Assembly: GCA_019649035.1 (NCBI GenBank)
Contig: BMAT01012134.1
Span: 121,656-154,514 of the forward strand
Origin: Elysia marginata
Lineage: Eukaryota > Mollusca > Gastropoda > Plakobranchidae
Direction of reading: 5' to 3'
Length of the DNA stretch: 32,859 bases
Shown here: positions 26,001-32,807 of the stretch, in pieces
How the letters are laid out: every line of letters begins with the position of its first letter
How positions within the stretch are numbered: position 1 is the stretch's first letter
Made by a program: the position numbers and the translations under genes
Notes under the pieces: model-generated
The model's input: the letters and a program-made list of their open reading frames with translations, nothing else
What the model was told of the DNA's origin: nothing
The model's database searches: none

Positions 26001-29000
26001 TATTGATAACAAAAAAAGTTTTCCAACATTTATTGCTGGTTAAATTTGTACACATATGCATGTAATCTGTTTGAATGAACAACTGCTCTTTTGTCCAAAA
26101 AAAAATCCTGGAAAACAAATTATTTGAACATTTGCCCGATGTTTGACCCATTAAATTAATAAAGCTTTAAGCAACAATTAAAAAAAAACAACAAATACAC
26201 AAAGGAAAAAAAGTCAAGCATAGAGCATGACATGCAATATTCTGGTATGTCTTGAATTCGTTTCCCTTTCAAGCTCTAAAATGATCTGAATCTTTTCTAG
26301 TTTACTGAGAGTATGTAATGTAAAAAAATAAAAGACAAAAAAAAATACATAAATGTCTTGCTACTAGTCCAAATGAGTTGAAGGTCGAAAATTTTAATTT
26401 TAAGAGCGCCTTTAAAAAGTAGATTTGTTCATCTTTTTCTCTATATTCTTAATCAAAAGAATGTTACATCTTTTCACAGAACTTTCAAAATTTTATACCA
26501 TTTTTGGAAACGCAACCAAATGCATTGTAAATAATATTCAGGCCTTTCCATGTGAAAACTGTGGCATGTGACATAGTTGTAATGCTTGCGAGAAATATGC
26601 AAATGCAGTGTCAAAACACATGAAAGTTTTGCGTAACTTTAGAAACAAAAAATAACTTACACTCAATGACTTCAGGGAAGATGTGTATGTTATTGGTGCC
26701 AGTGTCAACAGTTGGTCTCACTGCACCTTTCGGTGTGAAGCCGATAAACATGCCTCGTTGTTTGTGGGCTTGAATGGTGAAGTATCCTTTATCTTTGTGC
26801 TTCTCCACCACGAAGTGGGAGTCCTCATTTCTGCTGCCCTGTAGAGATATAAATATATGGGAATAGAAGTAGAAAGATACCAAATGATTGTAAACAAAAT
26901 TGTGCTGTAAGATGTAGGGTAAGAAAAAGCTTTAATGTAAGACAAACTTAAAGAGAAAAAGCTGTTCTAATGAAAGAAAAATTTTCAAAAAATTCCATTT
27001 TTTATCCATGGCAATTGTTTATTGTGTTTTCATCAGAATCACAATAGTAGTGGTAGCAGCAGTAATGGGAACGGCAGCAGCAGTGATAATAGAAGAAGTA
27101 GTTGTAGTAACAATTGCAACTGCGGCAGTAGCAGTAGATATAGGAGGAGGGTGAGCAACAACAGCAGCTTATGTACATTTATAAAATAACATGATAGTTT
27201 AAAGCACATATTGTTATAAACGATAATTGCTTGGCTAATGATTTTGATAGTAATTAGTATAGCCTAAATGGATTGACAGTTCTAAAAAAAATATCTAACA
27301 TAGCAATTTAAAAGTCTCAGGAAAAATATTTTCCATAAATTTATCACATTGCAAATGATGTGATTGACAAAGATTAAGTAAACTTTGACAAACCAAACTC
27401 ACATAGGCAAAAAAATTTACACAAACACAATATGGATGCTAGTTCACCAGTAAAGATATATAATGAACTAATGGTGCTCTTTAAGGGTACTTCAACTTTC
27501 TTCTTCACTTATTCAGTTTTATATTTCTTGACTAAATATGGAGCATACATGCATATATATTGATAAAATCGTCTTTGCCGTCGATAGCAAACAAGTAGTT
27601 TAAGGACCGAATATTTTAACGGGGATCCCTAAAAACCGATGTTTGCACACACAAAAGAGAAGTAGGAAACTGGATTGGGAAATGATGACTATAACACGAA
27701 ACACGTTAAACAAGACTTTGAGAGCTGAGTATTTACAGGCATAACCCATTAAAAAGAAAAGTTAAAGATATTGCCATTTACAAGCATTACAATTAACGCT
27801 TGTTTTTCTCCCAGGAACAACCAGGCAAACAAACCGTGTCTGGTTACCAAATTTACCGAACATATCTCACAGAAATTATATTTATTGATAAATAAGACCA
27901 TTGATGTCCTTGTATGCTGAGGCAGCTAAGCTGTATGCCAGTACATTTGAATTGGGAAAACAGTGGGAGGAGATGTTCAAAATCTCTAACGTTTAGCATT
28001 TTCTTTAGCAGCTTCAAATGCATTTTAATTTAGCGCACGGTTATTGACATAGGCAAGTCTATAGTTTCGGTTGCTTTGTTTTTGTTTTTTGTTGTTCTTT
28101 TCTTTTTTGTACGTAGTAAAGATCAAACATCTCTATAGCTCAAACATTTTTGCTTTATGCAGGCATTTTATGTAATGTATTGCTTTATAATATTGTCAAC
28201 AGTGTGTGGTCGCTTGTTTCTTTACTTTATGTAAATTATTAACTCATCAGTGAACACAATGTACAGCTAGTGCATGTTTATGTTTACATGTCTTTTGTTT
28301 TATATCTAAAAACTCTGAACGTGGATCTTTGTCTTTGTTCATAACATGAACGAGTTCTAATCGTTTTCATTAGTTTTGCGTAGGGATTTTTCCGAGCTAT
28401 CATATTGCTCCTTTTTTACATTATTACAACGACAAAGTATAGTGGACAAGAATGATGAAAGAAAAGAGACCGCGATGGATGCCTAAGACAAACTATTCAG
28501 TTGCAAGGAAAGTTCTATATTTAATCTTATGTGTGATTCGTATTAAATTTGATATGCAATATAATTTTAGACCGTTGAAAAAGTTCAAGATCAGTGTTGA
28601 AACTATCGCTGCTGCTATGTTTTCATTCCCTTCGTGTTTTTTTTTTCAAATTAGAGAGGAGGAATCGAGGTCTTCGATATAATTTTTTAGAAAATTTACA
28701 CCAAAAGAATAAACATGCAGCACACTGGACAGTGCAGAAAAAAAGAAAACTGTTGGGATGCAGCGGAAAGGTTCCCGTGAGACCTTGATGGACAATGAAA
28801 AGGCAGGCGGAGCTTACAATGTATAGTTACGATTGAAGTAAGGCTGTAGAGTTAATATTTTTAGAGTATTTTTTCTGTAGTGGCTTTCGCCCACGTCTGG
28901 TTGTCAAAGCAATCCAATATGAGGCCGTCCATCTGAACTTGAGAGAACAAAAGAAAGAGAAAAGAATAGCTTAGACTTTAAAAGCTGAAGACGTGTCAAG

Positions 29001-32000
29001 TTCTTCAGCTACAGCAAAAAATCAGCGTGAACGAAGGTTGTTTCCTTTCACTGTGGATTGTCTCGTTCATCAGAAGGCCCTATAACTTGAATCCATTACA
29101 TGTTGTATTCATGCCTATACAAAAAGCTGTTGTGTGTGACTGAATTAAATTTAATCCTTTGCACTGGTTAGAAGCCCTTGATTTGAAATATACAGTATAC
29201 ATTACTTTCCTTTTCTGTGTTAAGTATTATCTCAATTGAGGTTTGGGTGTCCTAATCGCCTGGGGCTATTGATAGTGTTGTTAATATTCAAAGGGCTACG
29301 GTGGGAGGAGATAGGTAGAATATAGTTGGGGACAAAGCTGTCACTGGCGAAAGCAAAGCAGATTTTGATTCAATTCACAAGGCACGGAGCCACGAGTTTG
29401 TACAGTAATAGTAATACAGATCAAAGGGGTAGAAAGGAAGCCAGTGTTGCACCACGATCCGTTCACAAAAACTTTCCGTTGACCCCATCCGCTTATTATG
29501 TGGCTGAAGGCAAGCTGTCGTATCCGATGGTATAGCAAGTTCTTACAATGAGTTTTATAGGTGGTGTCACGGTACTCAAAAGAGTCCAGTGGCGAGAAAG
29601 AAAAAGAAACAAACGCCTCCGCTGGACATGTAACAATTAATTATTGAGACTTTGACTGGTTATGGCATATGACGGCGCTACTGATAATATCAAAAAGGGA
29701 ACGTTGTGTTTCTTGCGACGTTTTAAAAGTCTCGATTGATTTATAAATTTGCCGTTATTGTCTTGTATCTAAAGAAAGGGTGAACTAAATACACGTAGTG
29801 AACGAAAGGCTAAGAGTTTTGAAGGATAAAGAGCCATACAAATATAACGTGAGACAAATATAGCCTACATGAAATGTGATGTGCAAGAAAGCAAGTACAG
29901 GTGTTACAATAATTCTGAAAGACATAATTATCAAAGGATAATTAGACGGATACATCATACATCAAATACTCGTAGACAAGAAAGCAACCAGGATAGGACC
30001 AAAACTAAAGATTTGGTTAGGTTGTTTGAATTTTAACGTCTCTTTTCAACTACAAGGTTATATCAGAGACGGCGCTTGGGTCAATTGGAAGCGTGCTGCC
30101 ACACTGTGATGTAATGAGCGCTTGCATTATACCACACCCAGTCACATCCTGACATCGGGCCGACCAGACATTGCACTAAATCCATAATGCCAGACACTAG
30201 GCGGATAAGCTGCTAATACCACTTTTAAAGTCCTTGGTTTGACTCGGCTGGGGATCGAACCACGCACCTCCCGATCTCTGAGCGAGTGTCTTACCGCTAG
30301 GCCACAGAGCCGATCCAAAACTAAAAGAATTAAACCCATTTAATTTTACAGCCTGATACATGTACTACGAAGTCGACCAAGAGGCCGAAAGCACCAGAAG
30401 TTTAACAACGAAAACAACACCCTATCATGCCAGTCTGTGCTGTCCAGTCTCACGGAGGTTGTAGAAAATGGAGTAAAAAGTGAGGAGATCTAGGAATGGG
30501 GGGGGGGGACAATTCAGTTGAGTCAGAATTTAAAAACAAATCGTTATTATTTCTAAGTACTGTATTCAAATACACAAATAAAAACTAACCATCATGAAAC
30601 AAACATTTGTGCGTCTAACCTTAGAGACATTTTCAAGTGTGCTGCTATATAATAGTGCTTAGTTCTAACTAGGTGCAAGTTACATTGTATCTATAAATAA
30701 TCATGGTTCAAAAGTCCATATAAAAACACATTACATTATGTTGTGAAGTATACAATGAGAAGATTCTATCCTCTTGTTTGTGTCACCGAGCGATACTTAA
30801 ACGACCAACAGGAAAGAACGTGAACAGCGACAGAACAGTCACGGCTGTTTCAAAATTATAATAACAATTATCTAGCATTTGTGAACTTTTTGCGGTATTA
30901 CCAAAAATTATAAGCGGTAAATTTGGTAGTAGGCCTACTAGGATTTTATGGGTACTAATTAATCTCAATCCATATTTTGATACATAATATGTGATAAGTC
31001 TGGCTACTTGCATGAATGTGTATTATTCGTTTGGAAGGGATTTCAAATTCAATAATGATGTATGAAATGCCCTGAGTTTTTTGGGGGGTTTTTTTGTAAA
31101 CCATCGATGGACCCATCTAAAAATTATATCAAAATGTGGCTATAAATATGCGTATAAAAAGACCCTTTTCTGCACTGTTCTAGCACTCCAAATCATACTC
31201 TTTCAGCCTGTCGTCCTGGGTAAATAACGGGCTTAGTTGCAAACATTTTGGTTAAGATTCTTAAAAAGGAAGCCCAAGGTTCGGCGTTATTTTTTACAAG
31301 CCACTACTTTTATCACCTTTAGTTGTTTACCATTCACAAATTTCCTTAATTTTTATTACCTTTGTGACATGACGAAGTGTCTGTTTACGAAATTGATTGA
31401 ACAAAAAGCAAGAAGACCCGATTAAAGGTTTAGTACATTTTTCGTACTTTCTGTCTTGAAATTATACCTCTTGTTGCAGTGCGTCAAAAATATAAAGAAT
31501 TGACTTCTACATAAATATCTTCATTTGAGACTTTGTTTCGAATAATCGTGTACACATGATTTACAATACAACCCAGCTACATTAGCGATGATTTTTTATG
31601 GTTGTCATCATTCGCAAGAGTTGCCCAACCCCGCAAACTTATGCTGCTGGCATTGTTTGCAATCCACGAAGAGTGGATATGAATACAAATACAAATGATA
31701 CAAAAAAAATAATACAATTCGATTGTATTTGCACCAGCGCGACCTATACAGACAGGCTAAACAGCCGAGAGCAAACAAATAAGTCTCCCCCATATTAAAC
31801 ACAAACATGTCAAAGGCCAGCCCTTAACATATTAAATGTTTTCCAGTTAGCACTTGCTCTAACTCATTTTAAAACACCTAATAGTAATACGACAGGTCAG
31901 TTTCCCAACTTGTTTAGATTTGGATAATTTTGCCCCGCCCTATAGGTCACACTGGTTTGTACCAAAGATTTGAAGTCACGGTTGGTTAAAATGTTGATGT

Positions 32001-32807
32001 GCCAACACAAACAAGAAGCATAACATATAGGTTTGTTTATATGGTGACAAATCCTTTCTTAGCCTTACCTGTTCGTGACGCTGTGTGCGTGGGCAATAAA
32101 TAAATCTTATCAGTAAGTTTCTGACACAAGGATAAAGTGGGAATCCCATCCGTTGTCTTTTTAATTCCATGCATAATAATTTATAGCCTGAAGTTTTCCT
32201 AAAATGAAGCGAGCATGTCTAGAATTTATTAAAGATCGATAACAAAATCAATAAGACAGACAACAAAGGAGATTTATTTCAGAGACCATTCTGATCAAAA
32301 CCGAGCACAGAGAATATAAGTGTGAAGCCCCTTCCACCAAGGTATAAAGATTTGTTGCAATCAGAACATGAAAAGATCAAACAGAAACTAACCGAAAATA
32401 CCAACTTAGAAATGCAAGGACACTTGTGGTCTTGATACACGTTTTAGGAACGGTTGGGATGTTAAGGAATGGCAAAAAAGCGTTCCTAATTTTGTCCCAG
32501 CAAAAAAAAAACGATTCTCCTTAGTTTACAGTATAATAAAACTCTATGGCGGTTTTGTTTCTGCTCTTTTGTATTTCTTGATTTTCTAAGGAAATAAATT
32601 AACCTACATGACTCTCGTATTTCAGTATGTAAAAACGAACAAGACCATAAGGATGCTTGCAGTTCTATAAGACAAACTATCTTCTCAGGTTAAAGCCTAT
32701 CATACTCAAGAAAACACCAGTCCCACACACTGGGCATATAAAAGTTTGCATCTCACCTCCTCACTGCCGTCAGATTTAACATCATCTTCTTGTTGATCCA
32801 GCTGGCC
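2087..32807 (-). CDS. LOXHD1-like: LOXHD1-like multi-PLAT protein gene (partial, 27 exons plus one tentative micro-exon in window)
   Basis: This is one spliced gene read right to left. Seen: exons with GT-AG borders join in one frame (about 1,282 codons without the tentative 15-bp exon) and encode seven full PLAT domains plus part of an eighth. Repeated hallmarks are a YGDKG or G..GD.G.R turn, D.F.(V/L)EAV.LG, (V/I)RIGH, GWFLDKV and (D/G)RWLS/RWLD. Family knowledge: proteins made almost only of PLAT (beta-sandwich) repeats are LOXHD1 type. Vertebrate LOXHD1 has 15 PLAT repeats, is associated with hair-cell stereocilia and is mutated in human deafness DFNB77. PLAT domains bind membranes or proteins, some with calcium. 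I see no lipoxygenase catalytic domain in the window, and no signal peptide or membrane segment in the exons found. Start and stop codons are outside. The function in this animal is unknown; orthology to LOXHD1 rather than to another PLAT-only paralogue is inference. Confidence 0.9.
2710..2842 (-). CDS. PLAT7 (type A), third exon
   Basis: Acceptor TTGCCAG, donor CCTA|GTGTGT. The donor is not strong but gives exactly 133 bp, the length of the matching exons of PLAT3 and PLAT5, and keeps the frame. It encodes VQLKHLNSGFDCLFTIDRWL, AEDQGDGQLFREC and a short GWMPSPS-like linker. The split codon then gives Met at the start of PLAT8. Confidence 0.87.
3236..3495 (-). CDS. PLAT7 (type A), fused first and second exon
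   Basis: Acceptor TTTCAG, donor CTGG|GTAACG, 260 bp, phase 1 to 0. It encodes GHWKVRIRTSDLDGAGTCAQ, VYLTVQGVKDMSHPIPLG, AEFDID, GEIAKIRLEHDG and AWHVDW. Elsewhere (PLAT1, 3 and 5) this is split into two exons of about 170 and 90 bp, so an intron was probably lost. GAGTCAQV has Cys where GAGTDANV has Asp. Confidence 0.94.
3776..3820 (-). CDS. 45-bp phase 1-1 linker micro-exon before PLAT7
   Basis: Acceptor CCTTCAG and donor ACTG|GTACGT bound 45 bases in phase 1 on both sides. The peptide is ALPELSESHAVPAET, acidic and Pro-containing. It sits at a B-to-A border, like the PLAT2-PLAT3 micro-exons. Confidence 0.75.
4324..4537 (-). CDS. PLAT6 (type B), fused second and third exon
   Basis: Acceptor TTTCAG, donor ATGG|GTGAGT, 214 bp. 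It encodes DDIFTIEAVDLAELQSVEVE, GAGWFLEHITVTD, VFPCGRWLDEGEDDGKI and SRLLRKM without the intron that PLAT2 and PLAT4 have inside the CGR codon. Its length is exactly 158 + 56, the two PLAT2 exons, so that intron was probably lost here (inference). Confidence 0.95.
4888..5042 (-). CDS. PLAT6 (type B), first exon
   Basis: Acceptor TACCAG, donor AGCT|GTAAGT, 155 bp. It encodes KRYEVLVTTGDHWAGQTDAD, VWVTLNGSQGDAGRRLL and PFQKGA. QTDADVW keeps the TDA Asp of the PLAT calcium loop, as does PLAT2. Confidence 0.95.
5972..6104 (-). CDS. PLAT5 (type A), third exon
   Basis: Acceptor TCTCAG, donor GGAAG|GTAAGA, 133 bp. It encodes VKLEDKANGQEYIFSFDRWL, SRTRGEGDLACELPVILPG and REALE. It ends in phase 1, and the leftover G joins TC to make Val at the start of PLAT6. 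Confidence 0.95.
6608..6694 (-). CDS. PLAT5 (type A), second exon
   Basis: Acceptor GATACAG, donor AGCG|GTATGT, 29 codons, phase 0 to 0. It encodes VSTGEIGEIYKIRVTRED and GWHLEA, the central strands. The GEIYKIRV motif is the clearest type A strand in the window. Confidence 0.94.
7508..7677 (-). CDS. PLAT5 (type A), first exon
   Basis: Acceptor TGCCAG, donor TGAG|GTATGG, phase 1 to 0, 56 codons. It encodes GEYLMWVTTAEDSC, KATIIIYGDKGKSDEIELF and PANSDEFE. No TDANV-type Asp is present. YGDKGKSDEI defines the type A turn most clearly here. Confidence 0.94.
7891..8105 (+). repeat. CT-rich 20-bp-period minisatellite and (CT)n tract
   Basis: Five units of CTTTATCTTCTCTCTCTCTT or CTCTATCTTCTCTCTCTCTT (7891-7990) are followed by interrupted (CT)n to about 8105. 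A further CT-rich patch lies at about 8311-8410. All of it is intronic, between PLAT4 and PLAT5. Open frames through it are low-complexity artefacts. Confidence 0.92.
8762..8847 (-). CDS. PLAT4 (type B), third exon and short linker
   Basis: Acceptor TTGCAG, donor TCAA|GTTAGT, 86 bp. The split codon gives Arg, then WLDAAQEDGQIERELHPG and a basic linker (RPKPEPKKS). It leaves a single base A, so the next codon is Thr; most other domain borders leave G. The frame would stop at TAG just inside the intron, so splicing is needed. Confidence 0.9.
8986..9110 (+). repeat. (ATC)n-type trinucleotide microsatellite
   Basis: Imperfect ATC/CAT repeats with a pure run at about 9033-9060, grading into ATT repeats. 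Intronic, inside PLAT4 between its second and third exons. Confidence 0.9.
9623..9786 (-). CDS. PLAT4 (type B), second exon
   Basis: Acceptor ACCCAG, donor GGAAG|GTAAGT, 54 codons plus two bases. It encodes IDIFTFEAVSLGQLNSVVIG, HPDREPGQGAHIDYVAV and ETFFPCG. GQGAHIDYV replaces the usual GQGWFLDKV, so the conserved surface Trp of this strand is absent in PLAT4. Confidence 0.94.
10146..10300 (-). CDS. PLAT4 (type B), first exon
   Basis: Acceptor TTGCAG, donor GAAAG|GTAATG, phase 1 to 0. It encodes IIYTVEVHTSDLPGADTTAA, MYVNLVGQRGDSGQRRL and MFSQGK. The loop GADTTAAM has Thr where the calcium-site Asp usually stands (GAGTDANV). It is 155 bp, the same as the first exon of PLAT6. Confidence 0.94.
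10591..10723 (-). CDS. PLAT3 (type A), third exon
   Basis: Acceptor CTGCAG, donor CCTG|GTACTG, 133 bp. It encodes LKLTEPGSGEEFDLDIGRWM, SRQKEDCDVWRELPI and a Pro-rich linker (RPEEPPLP). The 133-bp length is shared exactly with the third exons of PLAT5 and PLAT7, evidence for a common ancestral unit. Confidence 0.94.
11646..11735 (-). CDS. PLAT3 (type A), second exon
   Basis: Acceptor GTCAG|ATT, donor CAAG|GTGAGA, 30 codons, phase 0 to 0. It encodes ISVEETIGPLYKVRIG and CQWYLDK, the paired central strands of a PLAT domain. Length and phase match the second exon of PLAT5 (87 bp). Confidence 0.93.
12186..12361 (-). CDS. PLAT3 (type A), first exon
   Basis: Acceptor TTTTAG, donor TTTCG|GTTTGT (a weaker site), phase 1 to 0, 58 codons. 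It encodes TPQVTLQLYTHVSSDPAMDD, NVQLYLYGRDGYTGPLPLG and DATDTVS. The YGRDG turn matches YGDKG of the other type A domains. The loop before the NVQLYLYG strand is SDPAMDDNVQL, not TDANV. Confidence 0.92.
13252..13284 (-). CDS. 33-bp phase 1-1 linker micro-exon
   Basis: Acceptor CATCAACAG after a TTTCTCATTATTTTTCATC tract and donor ACAG|GTAGCA bound 33 bases. With the split bases they encode DVPVLKKEKTT. The exon is symmetric in phase 1, basic (Lys-rich), and lies directly before the PLAT3 exon. It could be an optional cassette. Confidence 0.65.
13372..13495 (+). repeat. Three tandem units of about 45 bp
   Basis: GTGACCTGAGATGTATATAT, GTGACGGGAGACGTATATAT and GGGACCGGAGATGTATATAT start at 13372, 13415 and 13460. 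Each is followed by a related GTTACAG or GTTTCC and ATGC.GAAG stretch. Diverged tandem repeats, intronic. Confidence 0.75.
13656..13679 (+). repeat. Short (CTAGAT)n repeat
   Basis: TTAGATCTAGATCTAGATCT followed by AGAA, about three and a half copies of a self-complementary hexamer. Confidence 0.85.
14112..14206 (+). repeat. Left copy of a 95-bp direct repeat flanking the gap
   Basis: Matches 14341-14435 almost base for base. It contains the right end of the candidate element at 13364-14163. It could be a true tandem copy or two haplotypes joined by the assembler. Confidence 0.85.
14280..14340. other. Assembly gap (61 N) between near-duplicate flanks
   Basis: A run of N. The 95 bases after it (14341-14435) repeat 14112-14206 with few differences, including GTCCTGGGGGACAGGCAAGA and GTTGAACAATTTATCAAACT. 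The gap therefore falls in duplicated or misjoined sequence. Confidence 0.95.
14341..14435 (+). repeat. Right copy of a 95-bp direct repeat flanking the gap
   Basis: Near-identical to 14112-14206. The differences include CACTTAAGTG becoming CACTTAAAAG and GTAGCCCTTGTC becoming GTAGCTCTGGTC. Confidence 0.85.
15004..15453 (-). CDS. Acidic low-complexity linker exon (about 150 residues)
   Basis: Acceptor TGGTTTAG|CC and donor GAGG|GTGAGC bound 450 bp, phase 1 at both ends. The peptide starts ARELSQHPVLPP, has a Pro/Thr stretch (TTPPRTPPVRHTPDTSE), then becomes very rich in Glu and Asp, with runs such as EEEEDEE and EEEEEEEE, ending IDMLMEEEG. It has no PLAT strands and sits between PLAT2 and PLAT3. 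If the donor is ignored, the frame reaches a stop at 14981-14983 after EPSHLK, so an isoform ending here is possible. The upstream frame stays open to 15655, but the acceptor at 15454-15455 fits the phase. Likely a disordered, highly charged spacer (inference). Confidence 0.75.
16627..16653 (-). CDS. 27-bp phase 1-1 linker micro-exon
   Basis: Acceptor TATCAG and donor CCAG|GTAAGA flank 27 bases. With the leftover G from PLAT2 they encode EPAPSMISP and leave one base again. The Pro/Ser-rich peptide, good sites and exact phase fit support a real micro-exon between PLAT2 and the acidic linker. Being symmetric, it could be an optional cassette. Confidence 0.7.
16654..21965. other. Long intron in the PLAT2-PLAT3 linker
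   Basis: AT-rich with no PLAT-like peptide on either strand. It holds the possible 15-bp micro-exon (19229-19243). The stretch at about 18390-18800 has a dispersed-repeat look (GGAGTTATATACACCATTGG) but shows no ends or coding sequence. No other feature seen. Confidence 0.55.
19229..19243 (-). CDS. Possible 15-bp phase 1-1 micro-exon in the linker
   Basis: On the minus strand a strong pyrimidine tract (from TTTCTATATTTCCCTG to CCTCTCCAACCAG) precedes CTTTCGCATTGTCAG, then GTGATC. The 15 bases fit phase 1 on both sides (A-F-A-L-S plus one base), like the neighbouring 27-bp and 33-bp exons. The donor is only fair and such a short stretch can occur by chance, so this is a candidate only. Confidence 0.25.
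21966..22021 (-). CDS. PLAT2 (type B), third exon
   Basis: This small 56-bp exon has acceptor CATCAG and donor CAGG|GTACGT. The split codon forms Arg, then WFDSGKEDRKLERILAVQ, giving the conserved CGRWxD...ED..(I/L).R end of a PLAT domain. It ends with one leftover G, the same phase as every other domain border, and is followed by the variable linker region. Confidence 0.92.
23085..23242 (-). CDS. PLAT2 (type B), second exon
   Basis: Acceptor TTTTAG, donor GGAAG|GTAAGG, phase 0 to 2. It encodes CDTFELEAVHLGNLSRLQIG, HEETKPGQGWFLDKVVV and FVFSCG, the central strands of a type B PLAT with the conserved GWFLDKV. Its 158 bp equals the first part of the fused PLAT6 exon. Confidence 0.95.
23608..23759 (-). 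CDS. PLAT2 (type B), first exon
   Basis: Acceptor CTGCAG, donor ACAG|GTTAGT, phase 1 to 0, 51 residues counting the split Val. It encodes TYFVSVFTGKDPGSDTDALV, YLNMYGDFGDCGRREL, and ends MFAKGQ. SDTDALV keeps the Asp of the classic GAGTDANV loop, so this domain is one of two in the window that look competent for calcium at that site (inference). The exon length (152 bp) matches the first exons of PLAT4 and PLAT6 (155 bp each). Confidence 0.95.
24330..24441 (-). CDS. PLAT1 (type A), third exon
   Basis: Acceptor TTGTAG, donor CCAG|GTACTA, 37 codons plus one base. It encodes EKHTFNFDRWLSREKED, LVRELPVVLPG and a short GHEKESLP linker. F.FDRWLSR is the last PLAT strand and its conserved Trp, and it recurs in PLAT5 as FSFDRWLSR. 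The leftover G joins TG of the next exon to give Val at the start of PLAT2. Confidence 0.93.
24776..24895 (-). CDS. PLAT1 (type A), second exon
   Basis: Acceptor GTGCAG, donor CACAG|GTAAG, 40 codons, phase 0 at both ends. It encodes LGKLFKARLELKPR, matching the GEIYKIRV strand of PLAT5, followed by PIWKVHTLVLI in the place of the usual W.L..V.L strand. It is longer than the matching exons of PLAT3 and PLAT5 (90 and 87 bp) and its end (LINLLTQ) is diverged. An alternative donor may exist, but the frame is continuous with the next exon as drawn. Confidence 0.85.
25414..25574 (-). CDS. PLAT1 (type A), first exon
   Basis: Acceptor CTCTAG, donor AAG|GTATAG, phase 1 to phase 0. It encodes the first strands of a PLAT domain: GDYRVLVSTDQ, AVLQVYGDKGSTG, VVLTGPP and the DEFK end. 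It shares the exon plan of PLAT3 and PLAT5 (161 bp here, 176 and 170 bp there). The usual calcium-loop sequence (GAGTDANV in many PLATs) is replaced by TMENGQAVL, with no Asp, so calcium binding at this site is doubtful. Confidence 0.92.
25889..25996 (-). CDS. Hydrophilic linker exon before PLAT1
   Basis: This 108-bp exon is phase 1 at both ends, with acceptor ATATCAG and donor GAAG|GTAAGG. It encodes about 36 residues rich in Lys, Glu, Thr and Ser (GTSKKQLTQEEKL, ISERTGYTESPD, KRKQDIE) with no PLAT strands. The split codons make Tyr with the preceding exon and Glu with the next. Because it is symmetric it could be skipped without breaking the frame. It looks like a flexible, possibly phosphorylated linker, which is inference. 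Confidence 0.85.
26661..26838 (-). CDS. Exon encoding a single FGF-like beta-trefoil lobe
   Basis: The borders are clear: acceptor CTACAG and donor GTAAGT. It begins in phase 0 and ends with one leftover base (59 codons plus 1). The peptide has HFVVEKH, GYFTIQAHKQRG, MFIGFTPKGAV and HIFPEVI. This spacing resembles one repeat of an FGF-type trefoil (hydrophobic strand, G.(V/F).I, (Y/F)(L/I)(A/G)...G.(V/L), C/H.F.E.I). Only about one third of a trefoil is visible, and I found no partner lobes in the 5.9 kb intron upstream. It precedes a hydrophilic linker and then PLAT1. The trefoil assignment is inference from pattern; coding status is well supported. Confidence 0.8.
27044..27168 (+). repeat. 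Degenerate GCA/GTA trinucleotide repeat
   Basis: Imperfect three-base periodic run (GTAGTGGTAGCAGCAGTAAT, GGCAGCAGCAGTGATAATAG, GCGGCAGTAGCAGTAGA). Intronic and much decayed. Confidence 0.75.
30055..30314 (-). mobile_element. tRNA-derived SINE
   Basis: On the minus strand a tRNA-like head with RNA polymerase III boxes is followed by about 185 bp of unrelated body (from AAACCAAGGACTTTAAAAGT to CTGATATAACCTTGT). This head-plus-body form is that of a SINE moved by LINE enzymes. I could not see a clear tail or target duplication, so the left end is approximate. The body family is not assigned. The open frame across it is not a gene. Confidence 0.75.
30241..30311 (-). repeat. tRNA-like head of the SINE
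   Basis: It starts GGCTCTG and ends CCGAGTC, which can pair as an acceptor stem with one mismatch and one G-T pair. The A box is TGGCCTAGCGGTA and the B box GGTTCGATCCC. There is no normal U33 and anticodon loop, and SINE body follows directly, so this is unlikely to be a working tRNA. Confidence 0.75.
32757..32807 (-). CDS. Putative acidic exon upstream of the trefoil-like exon (17 codons)
   Basis: The frame is open for 17 codons (GQLDQQEDDVKSDGSEE), ends in a good donor (GAG|GTGAGA), and is phase 0, which fits the phase 0 acceptor of the next exon at 26838. The peptide is hydrophilic and acidic, as expected for a linker. The acceptor chosen (ACAAAAG) has a poor pyrimidine tract, so the exon could begin further right; the frame meets a TAA about 23 bases upstream of that acceptor. 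Coding status is inferred from frame and donor only. Confidence 0.5.

Larger units (their letters stand above)
26839..32756. other. 5.9-kb intron upstream of the trefoil-like exon
   Basis: Mostly AT-rich. Contains a degenerate GCA/GTA repeat (27044-27168), the SINE (30055-30314) and a G10 run (30499-30508). I searched the minus strand for further trefoil or PLAT exons and saw none; short exons without a known motif could be missed. Confidence 0.5.

Noticed and set aside
28452..28682. 76-codon plus-strand open frame
   Set aside because: No recognisable motif and no splice or promoter support, in AT-rich intronic DNA.
30241..30311. A functional tRNA gene
   Set aside because: The anticodon loop is not normal and the SINE body continues directly from the 3' end.
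30142..30339. 65-codon minus-strand frame
   Set aside because: It overlaps the SINE; its GSIPSRV peptide is the B box read as protein.
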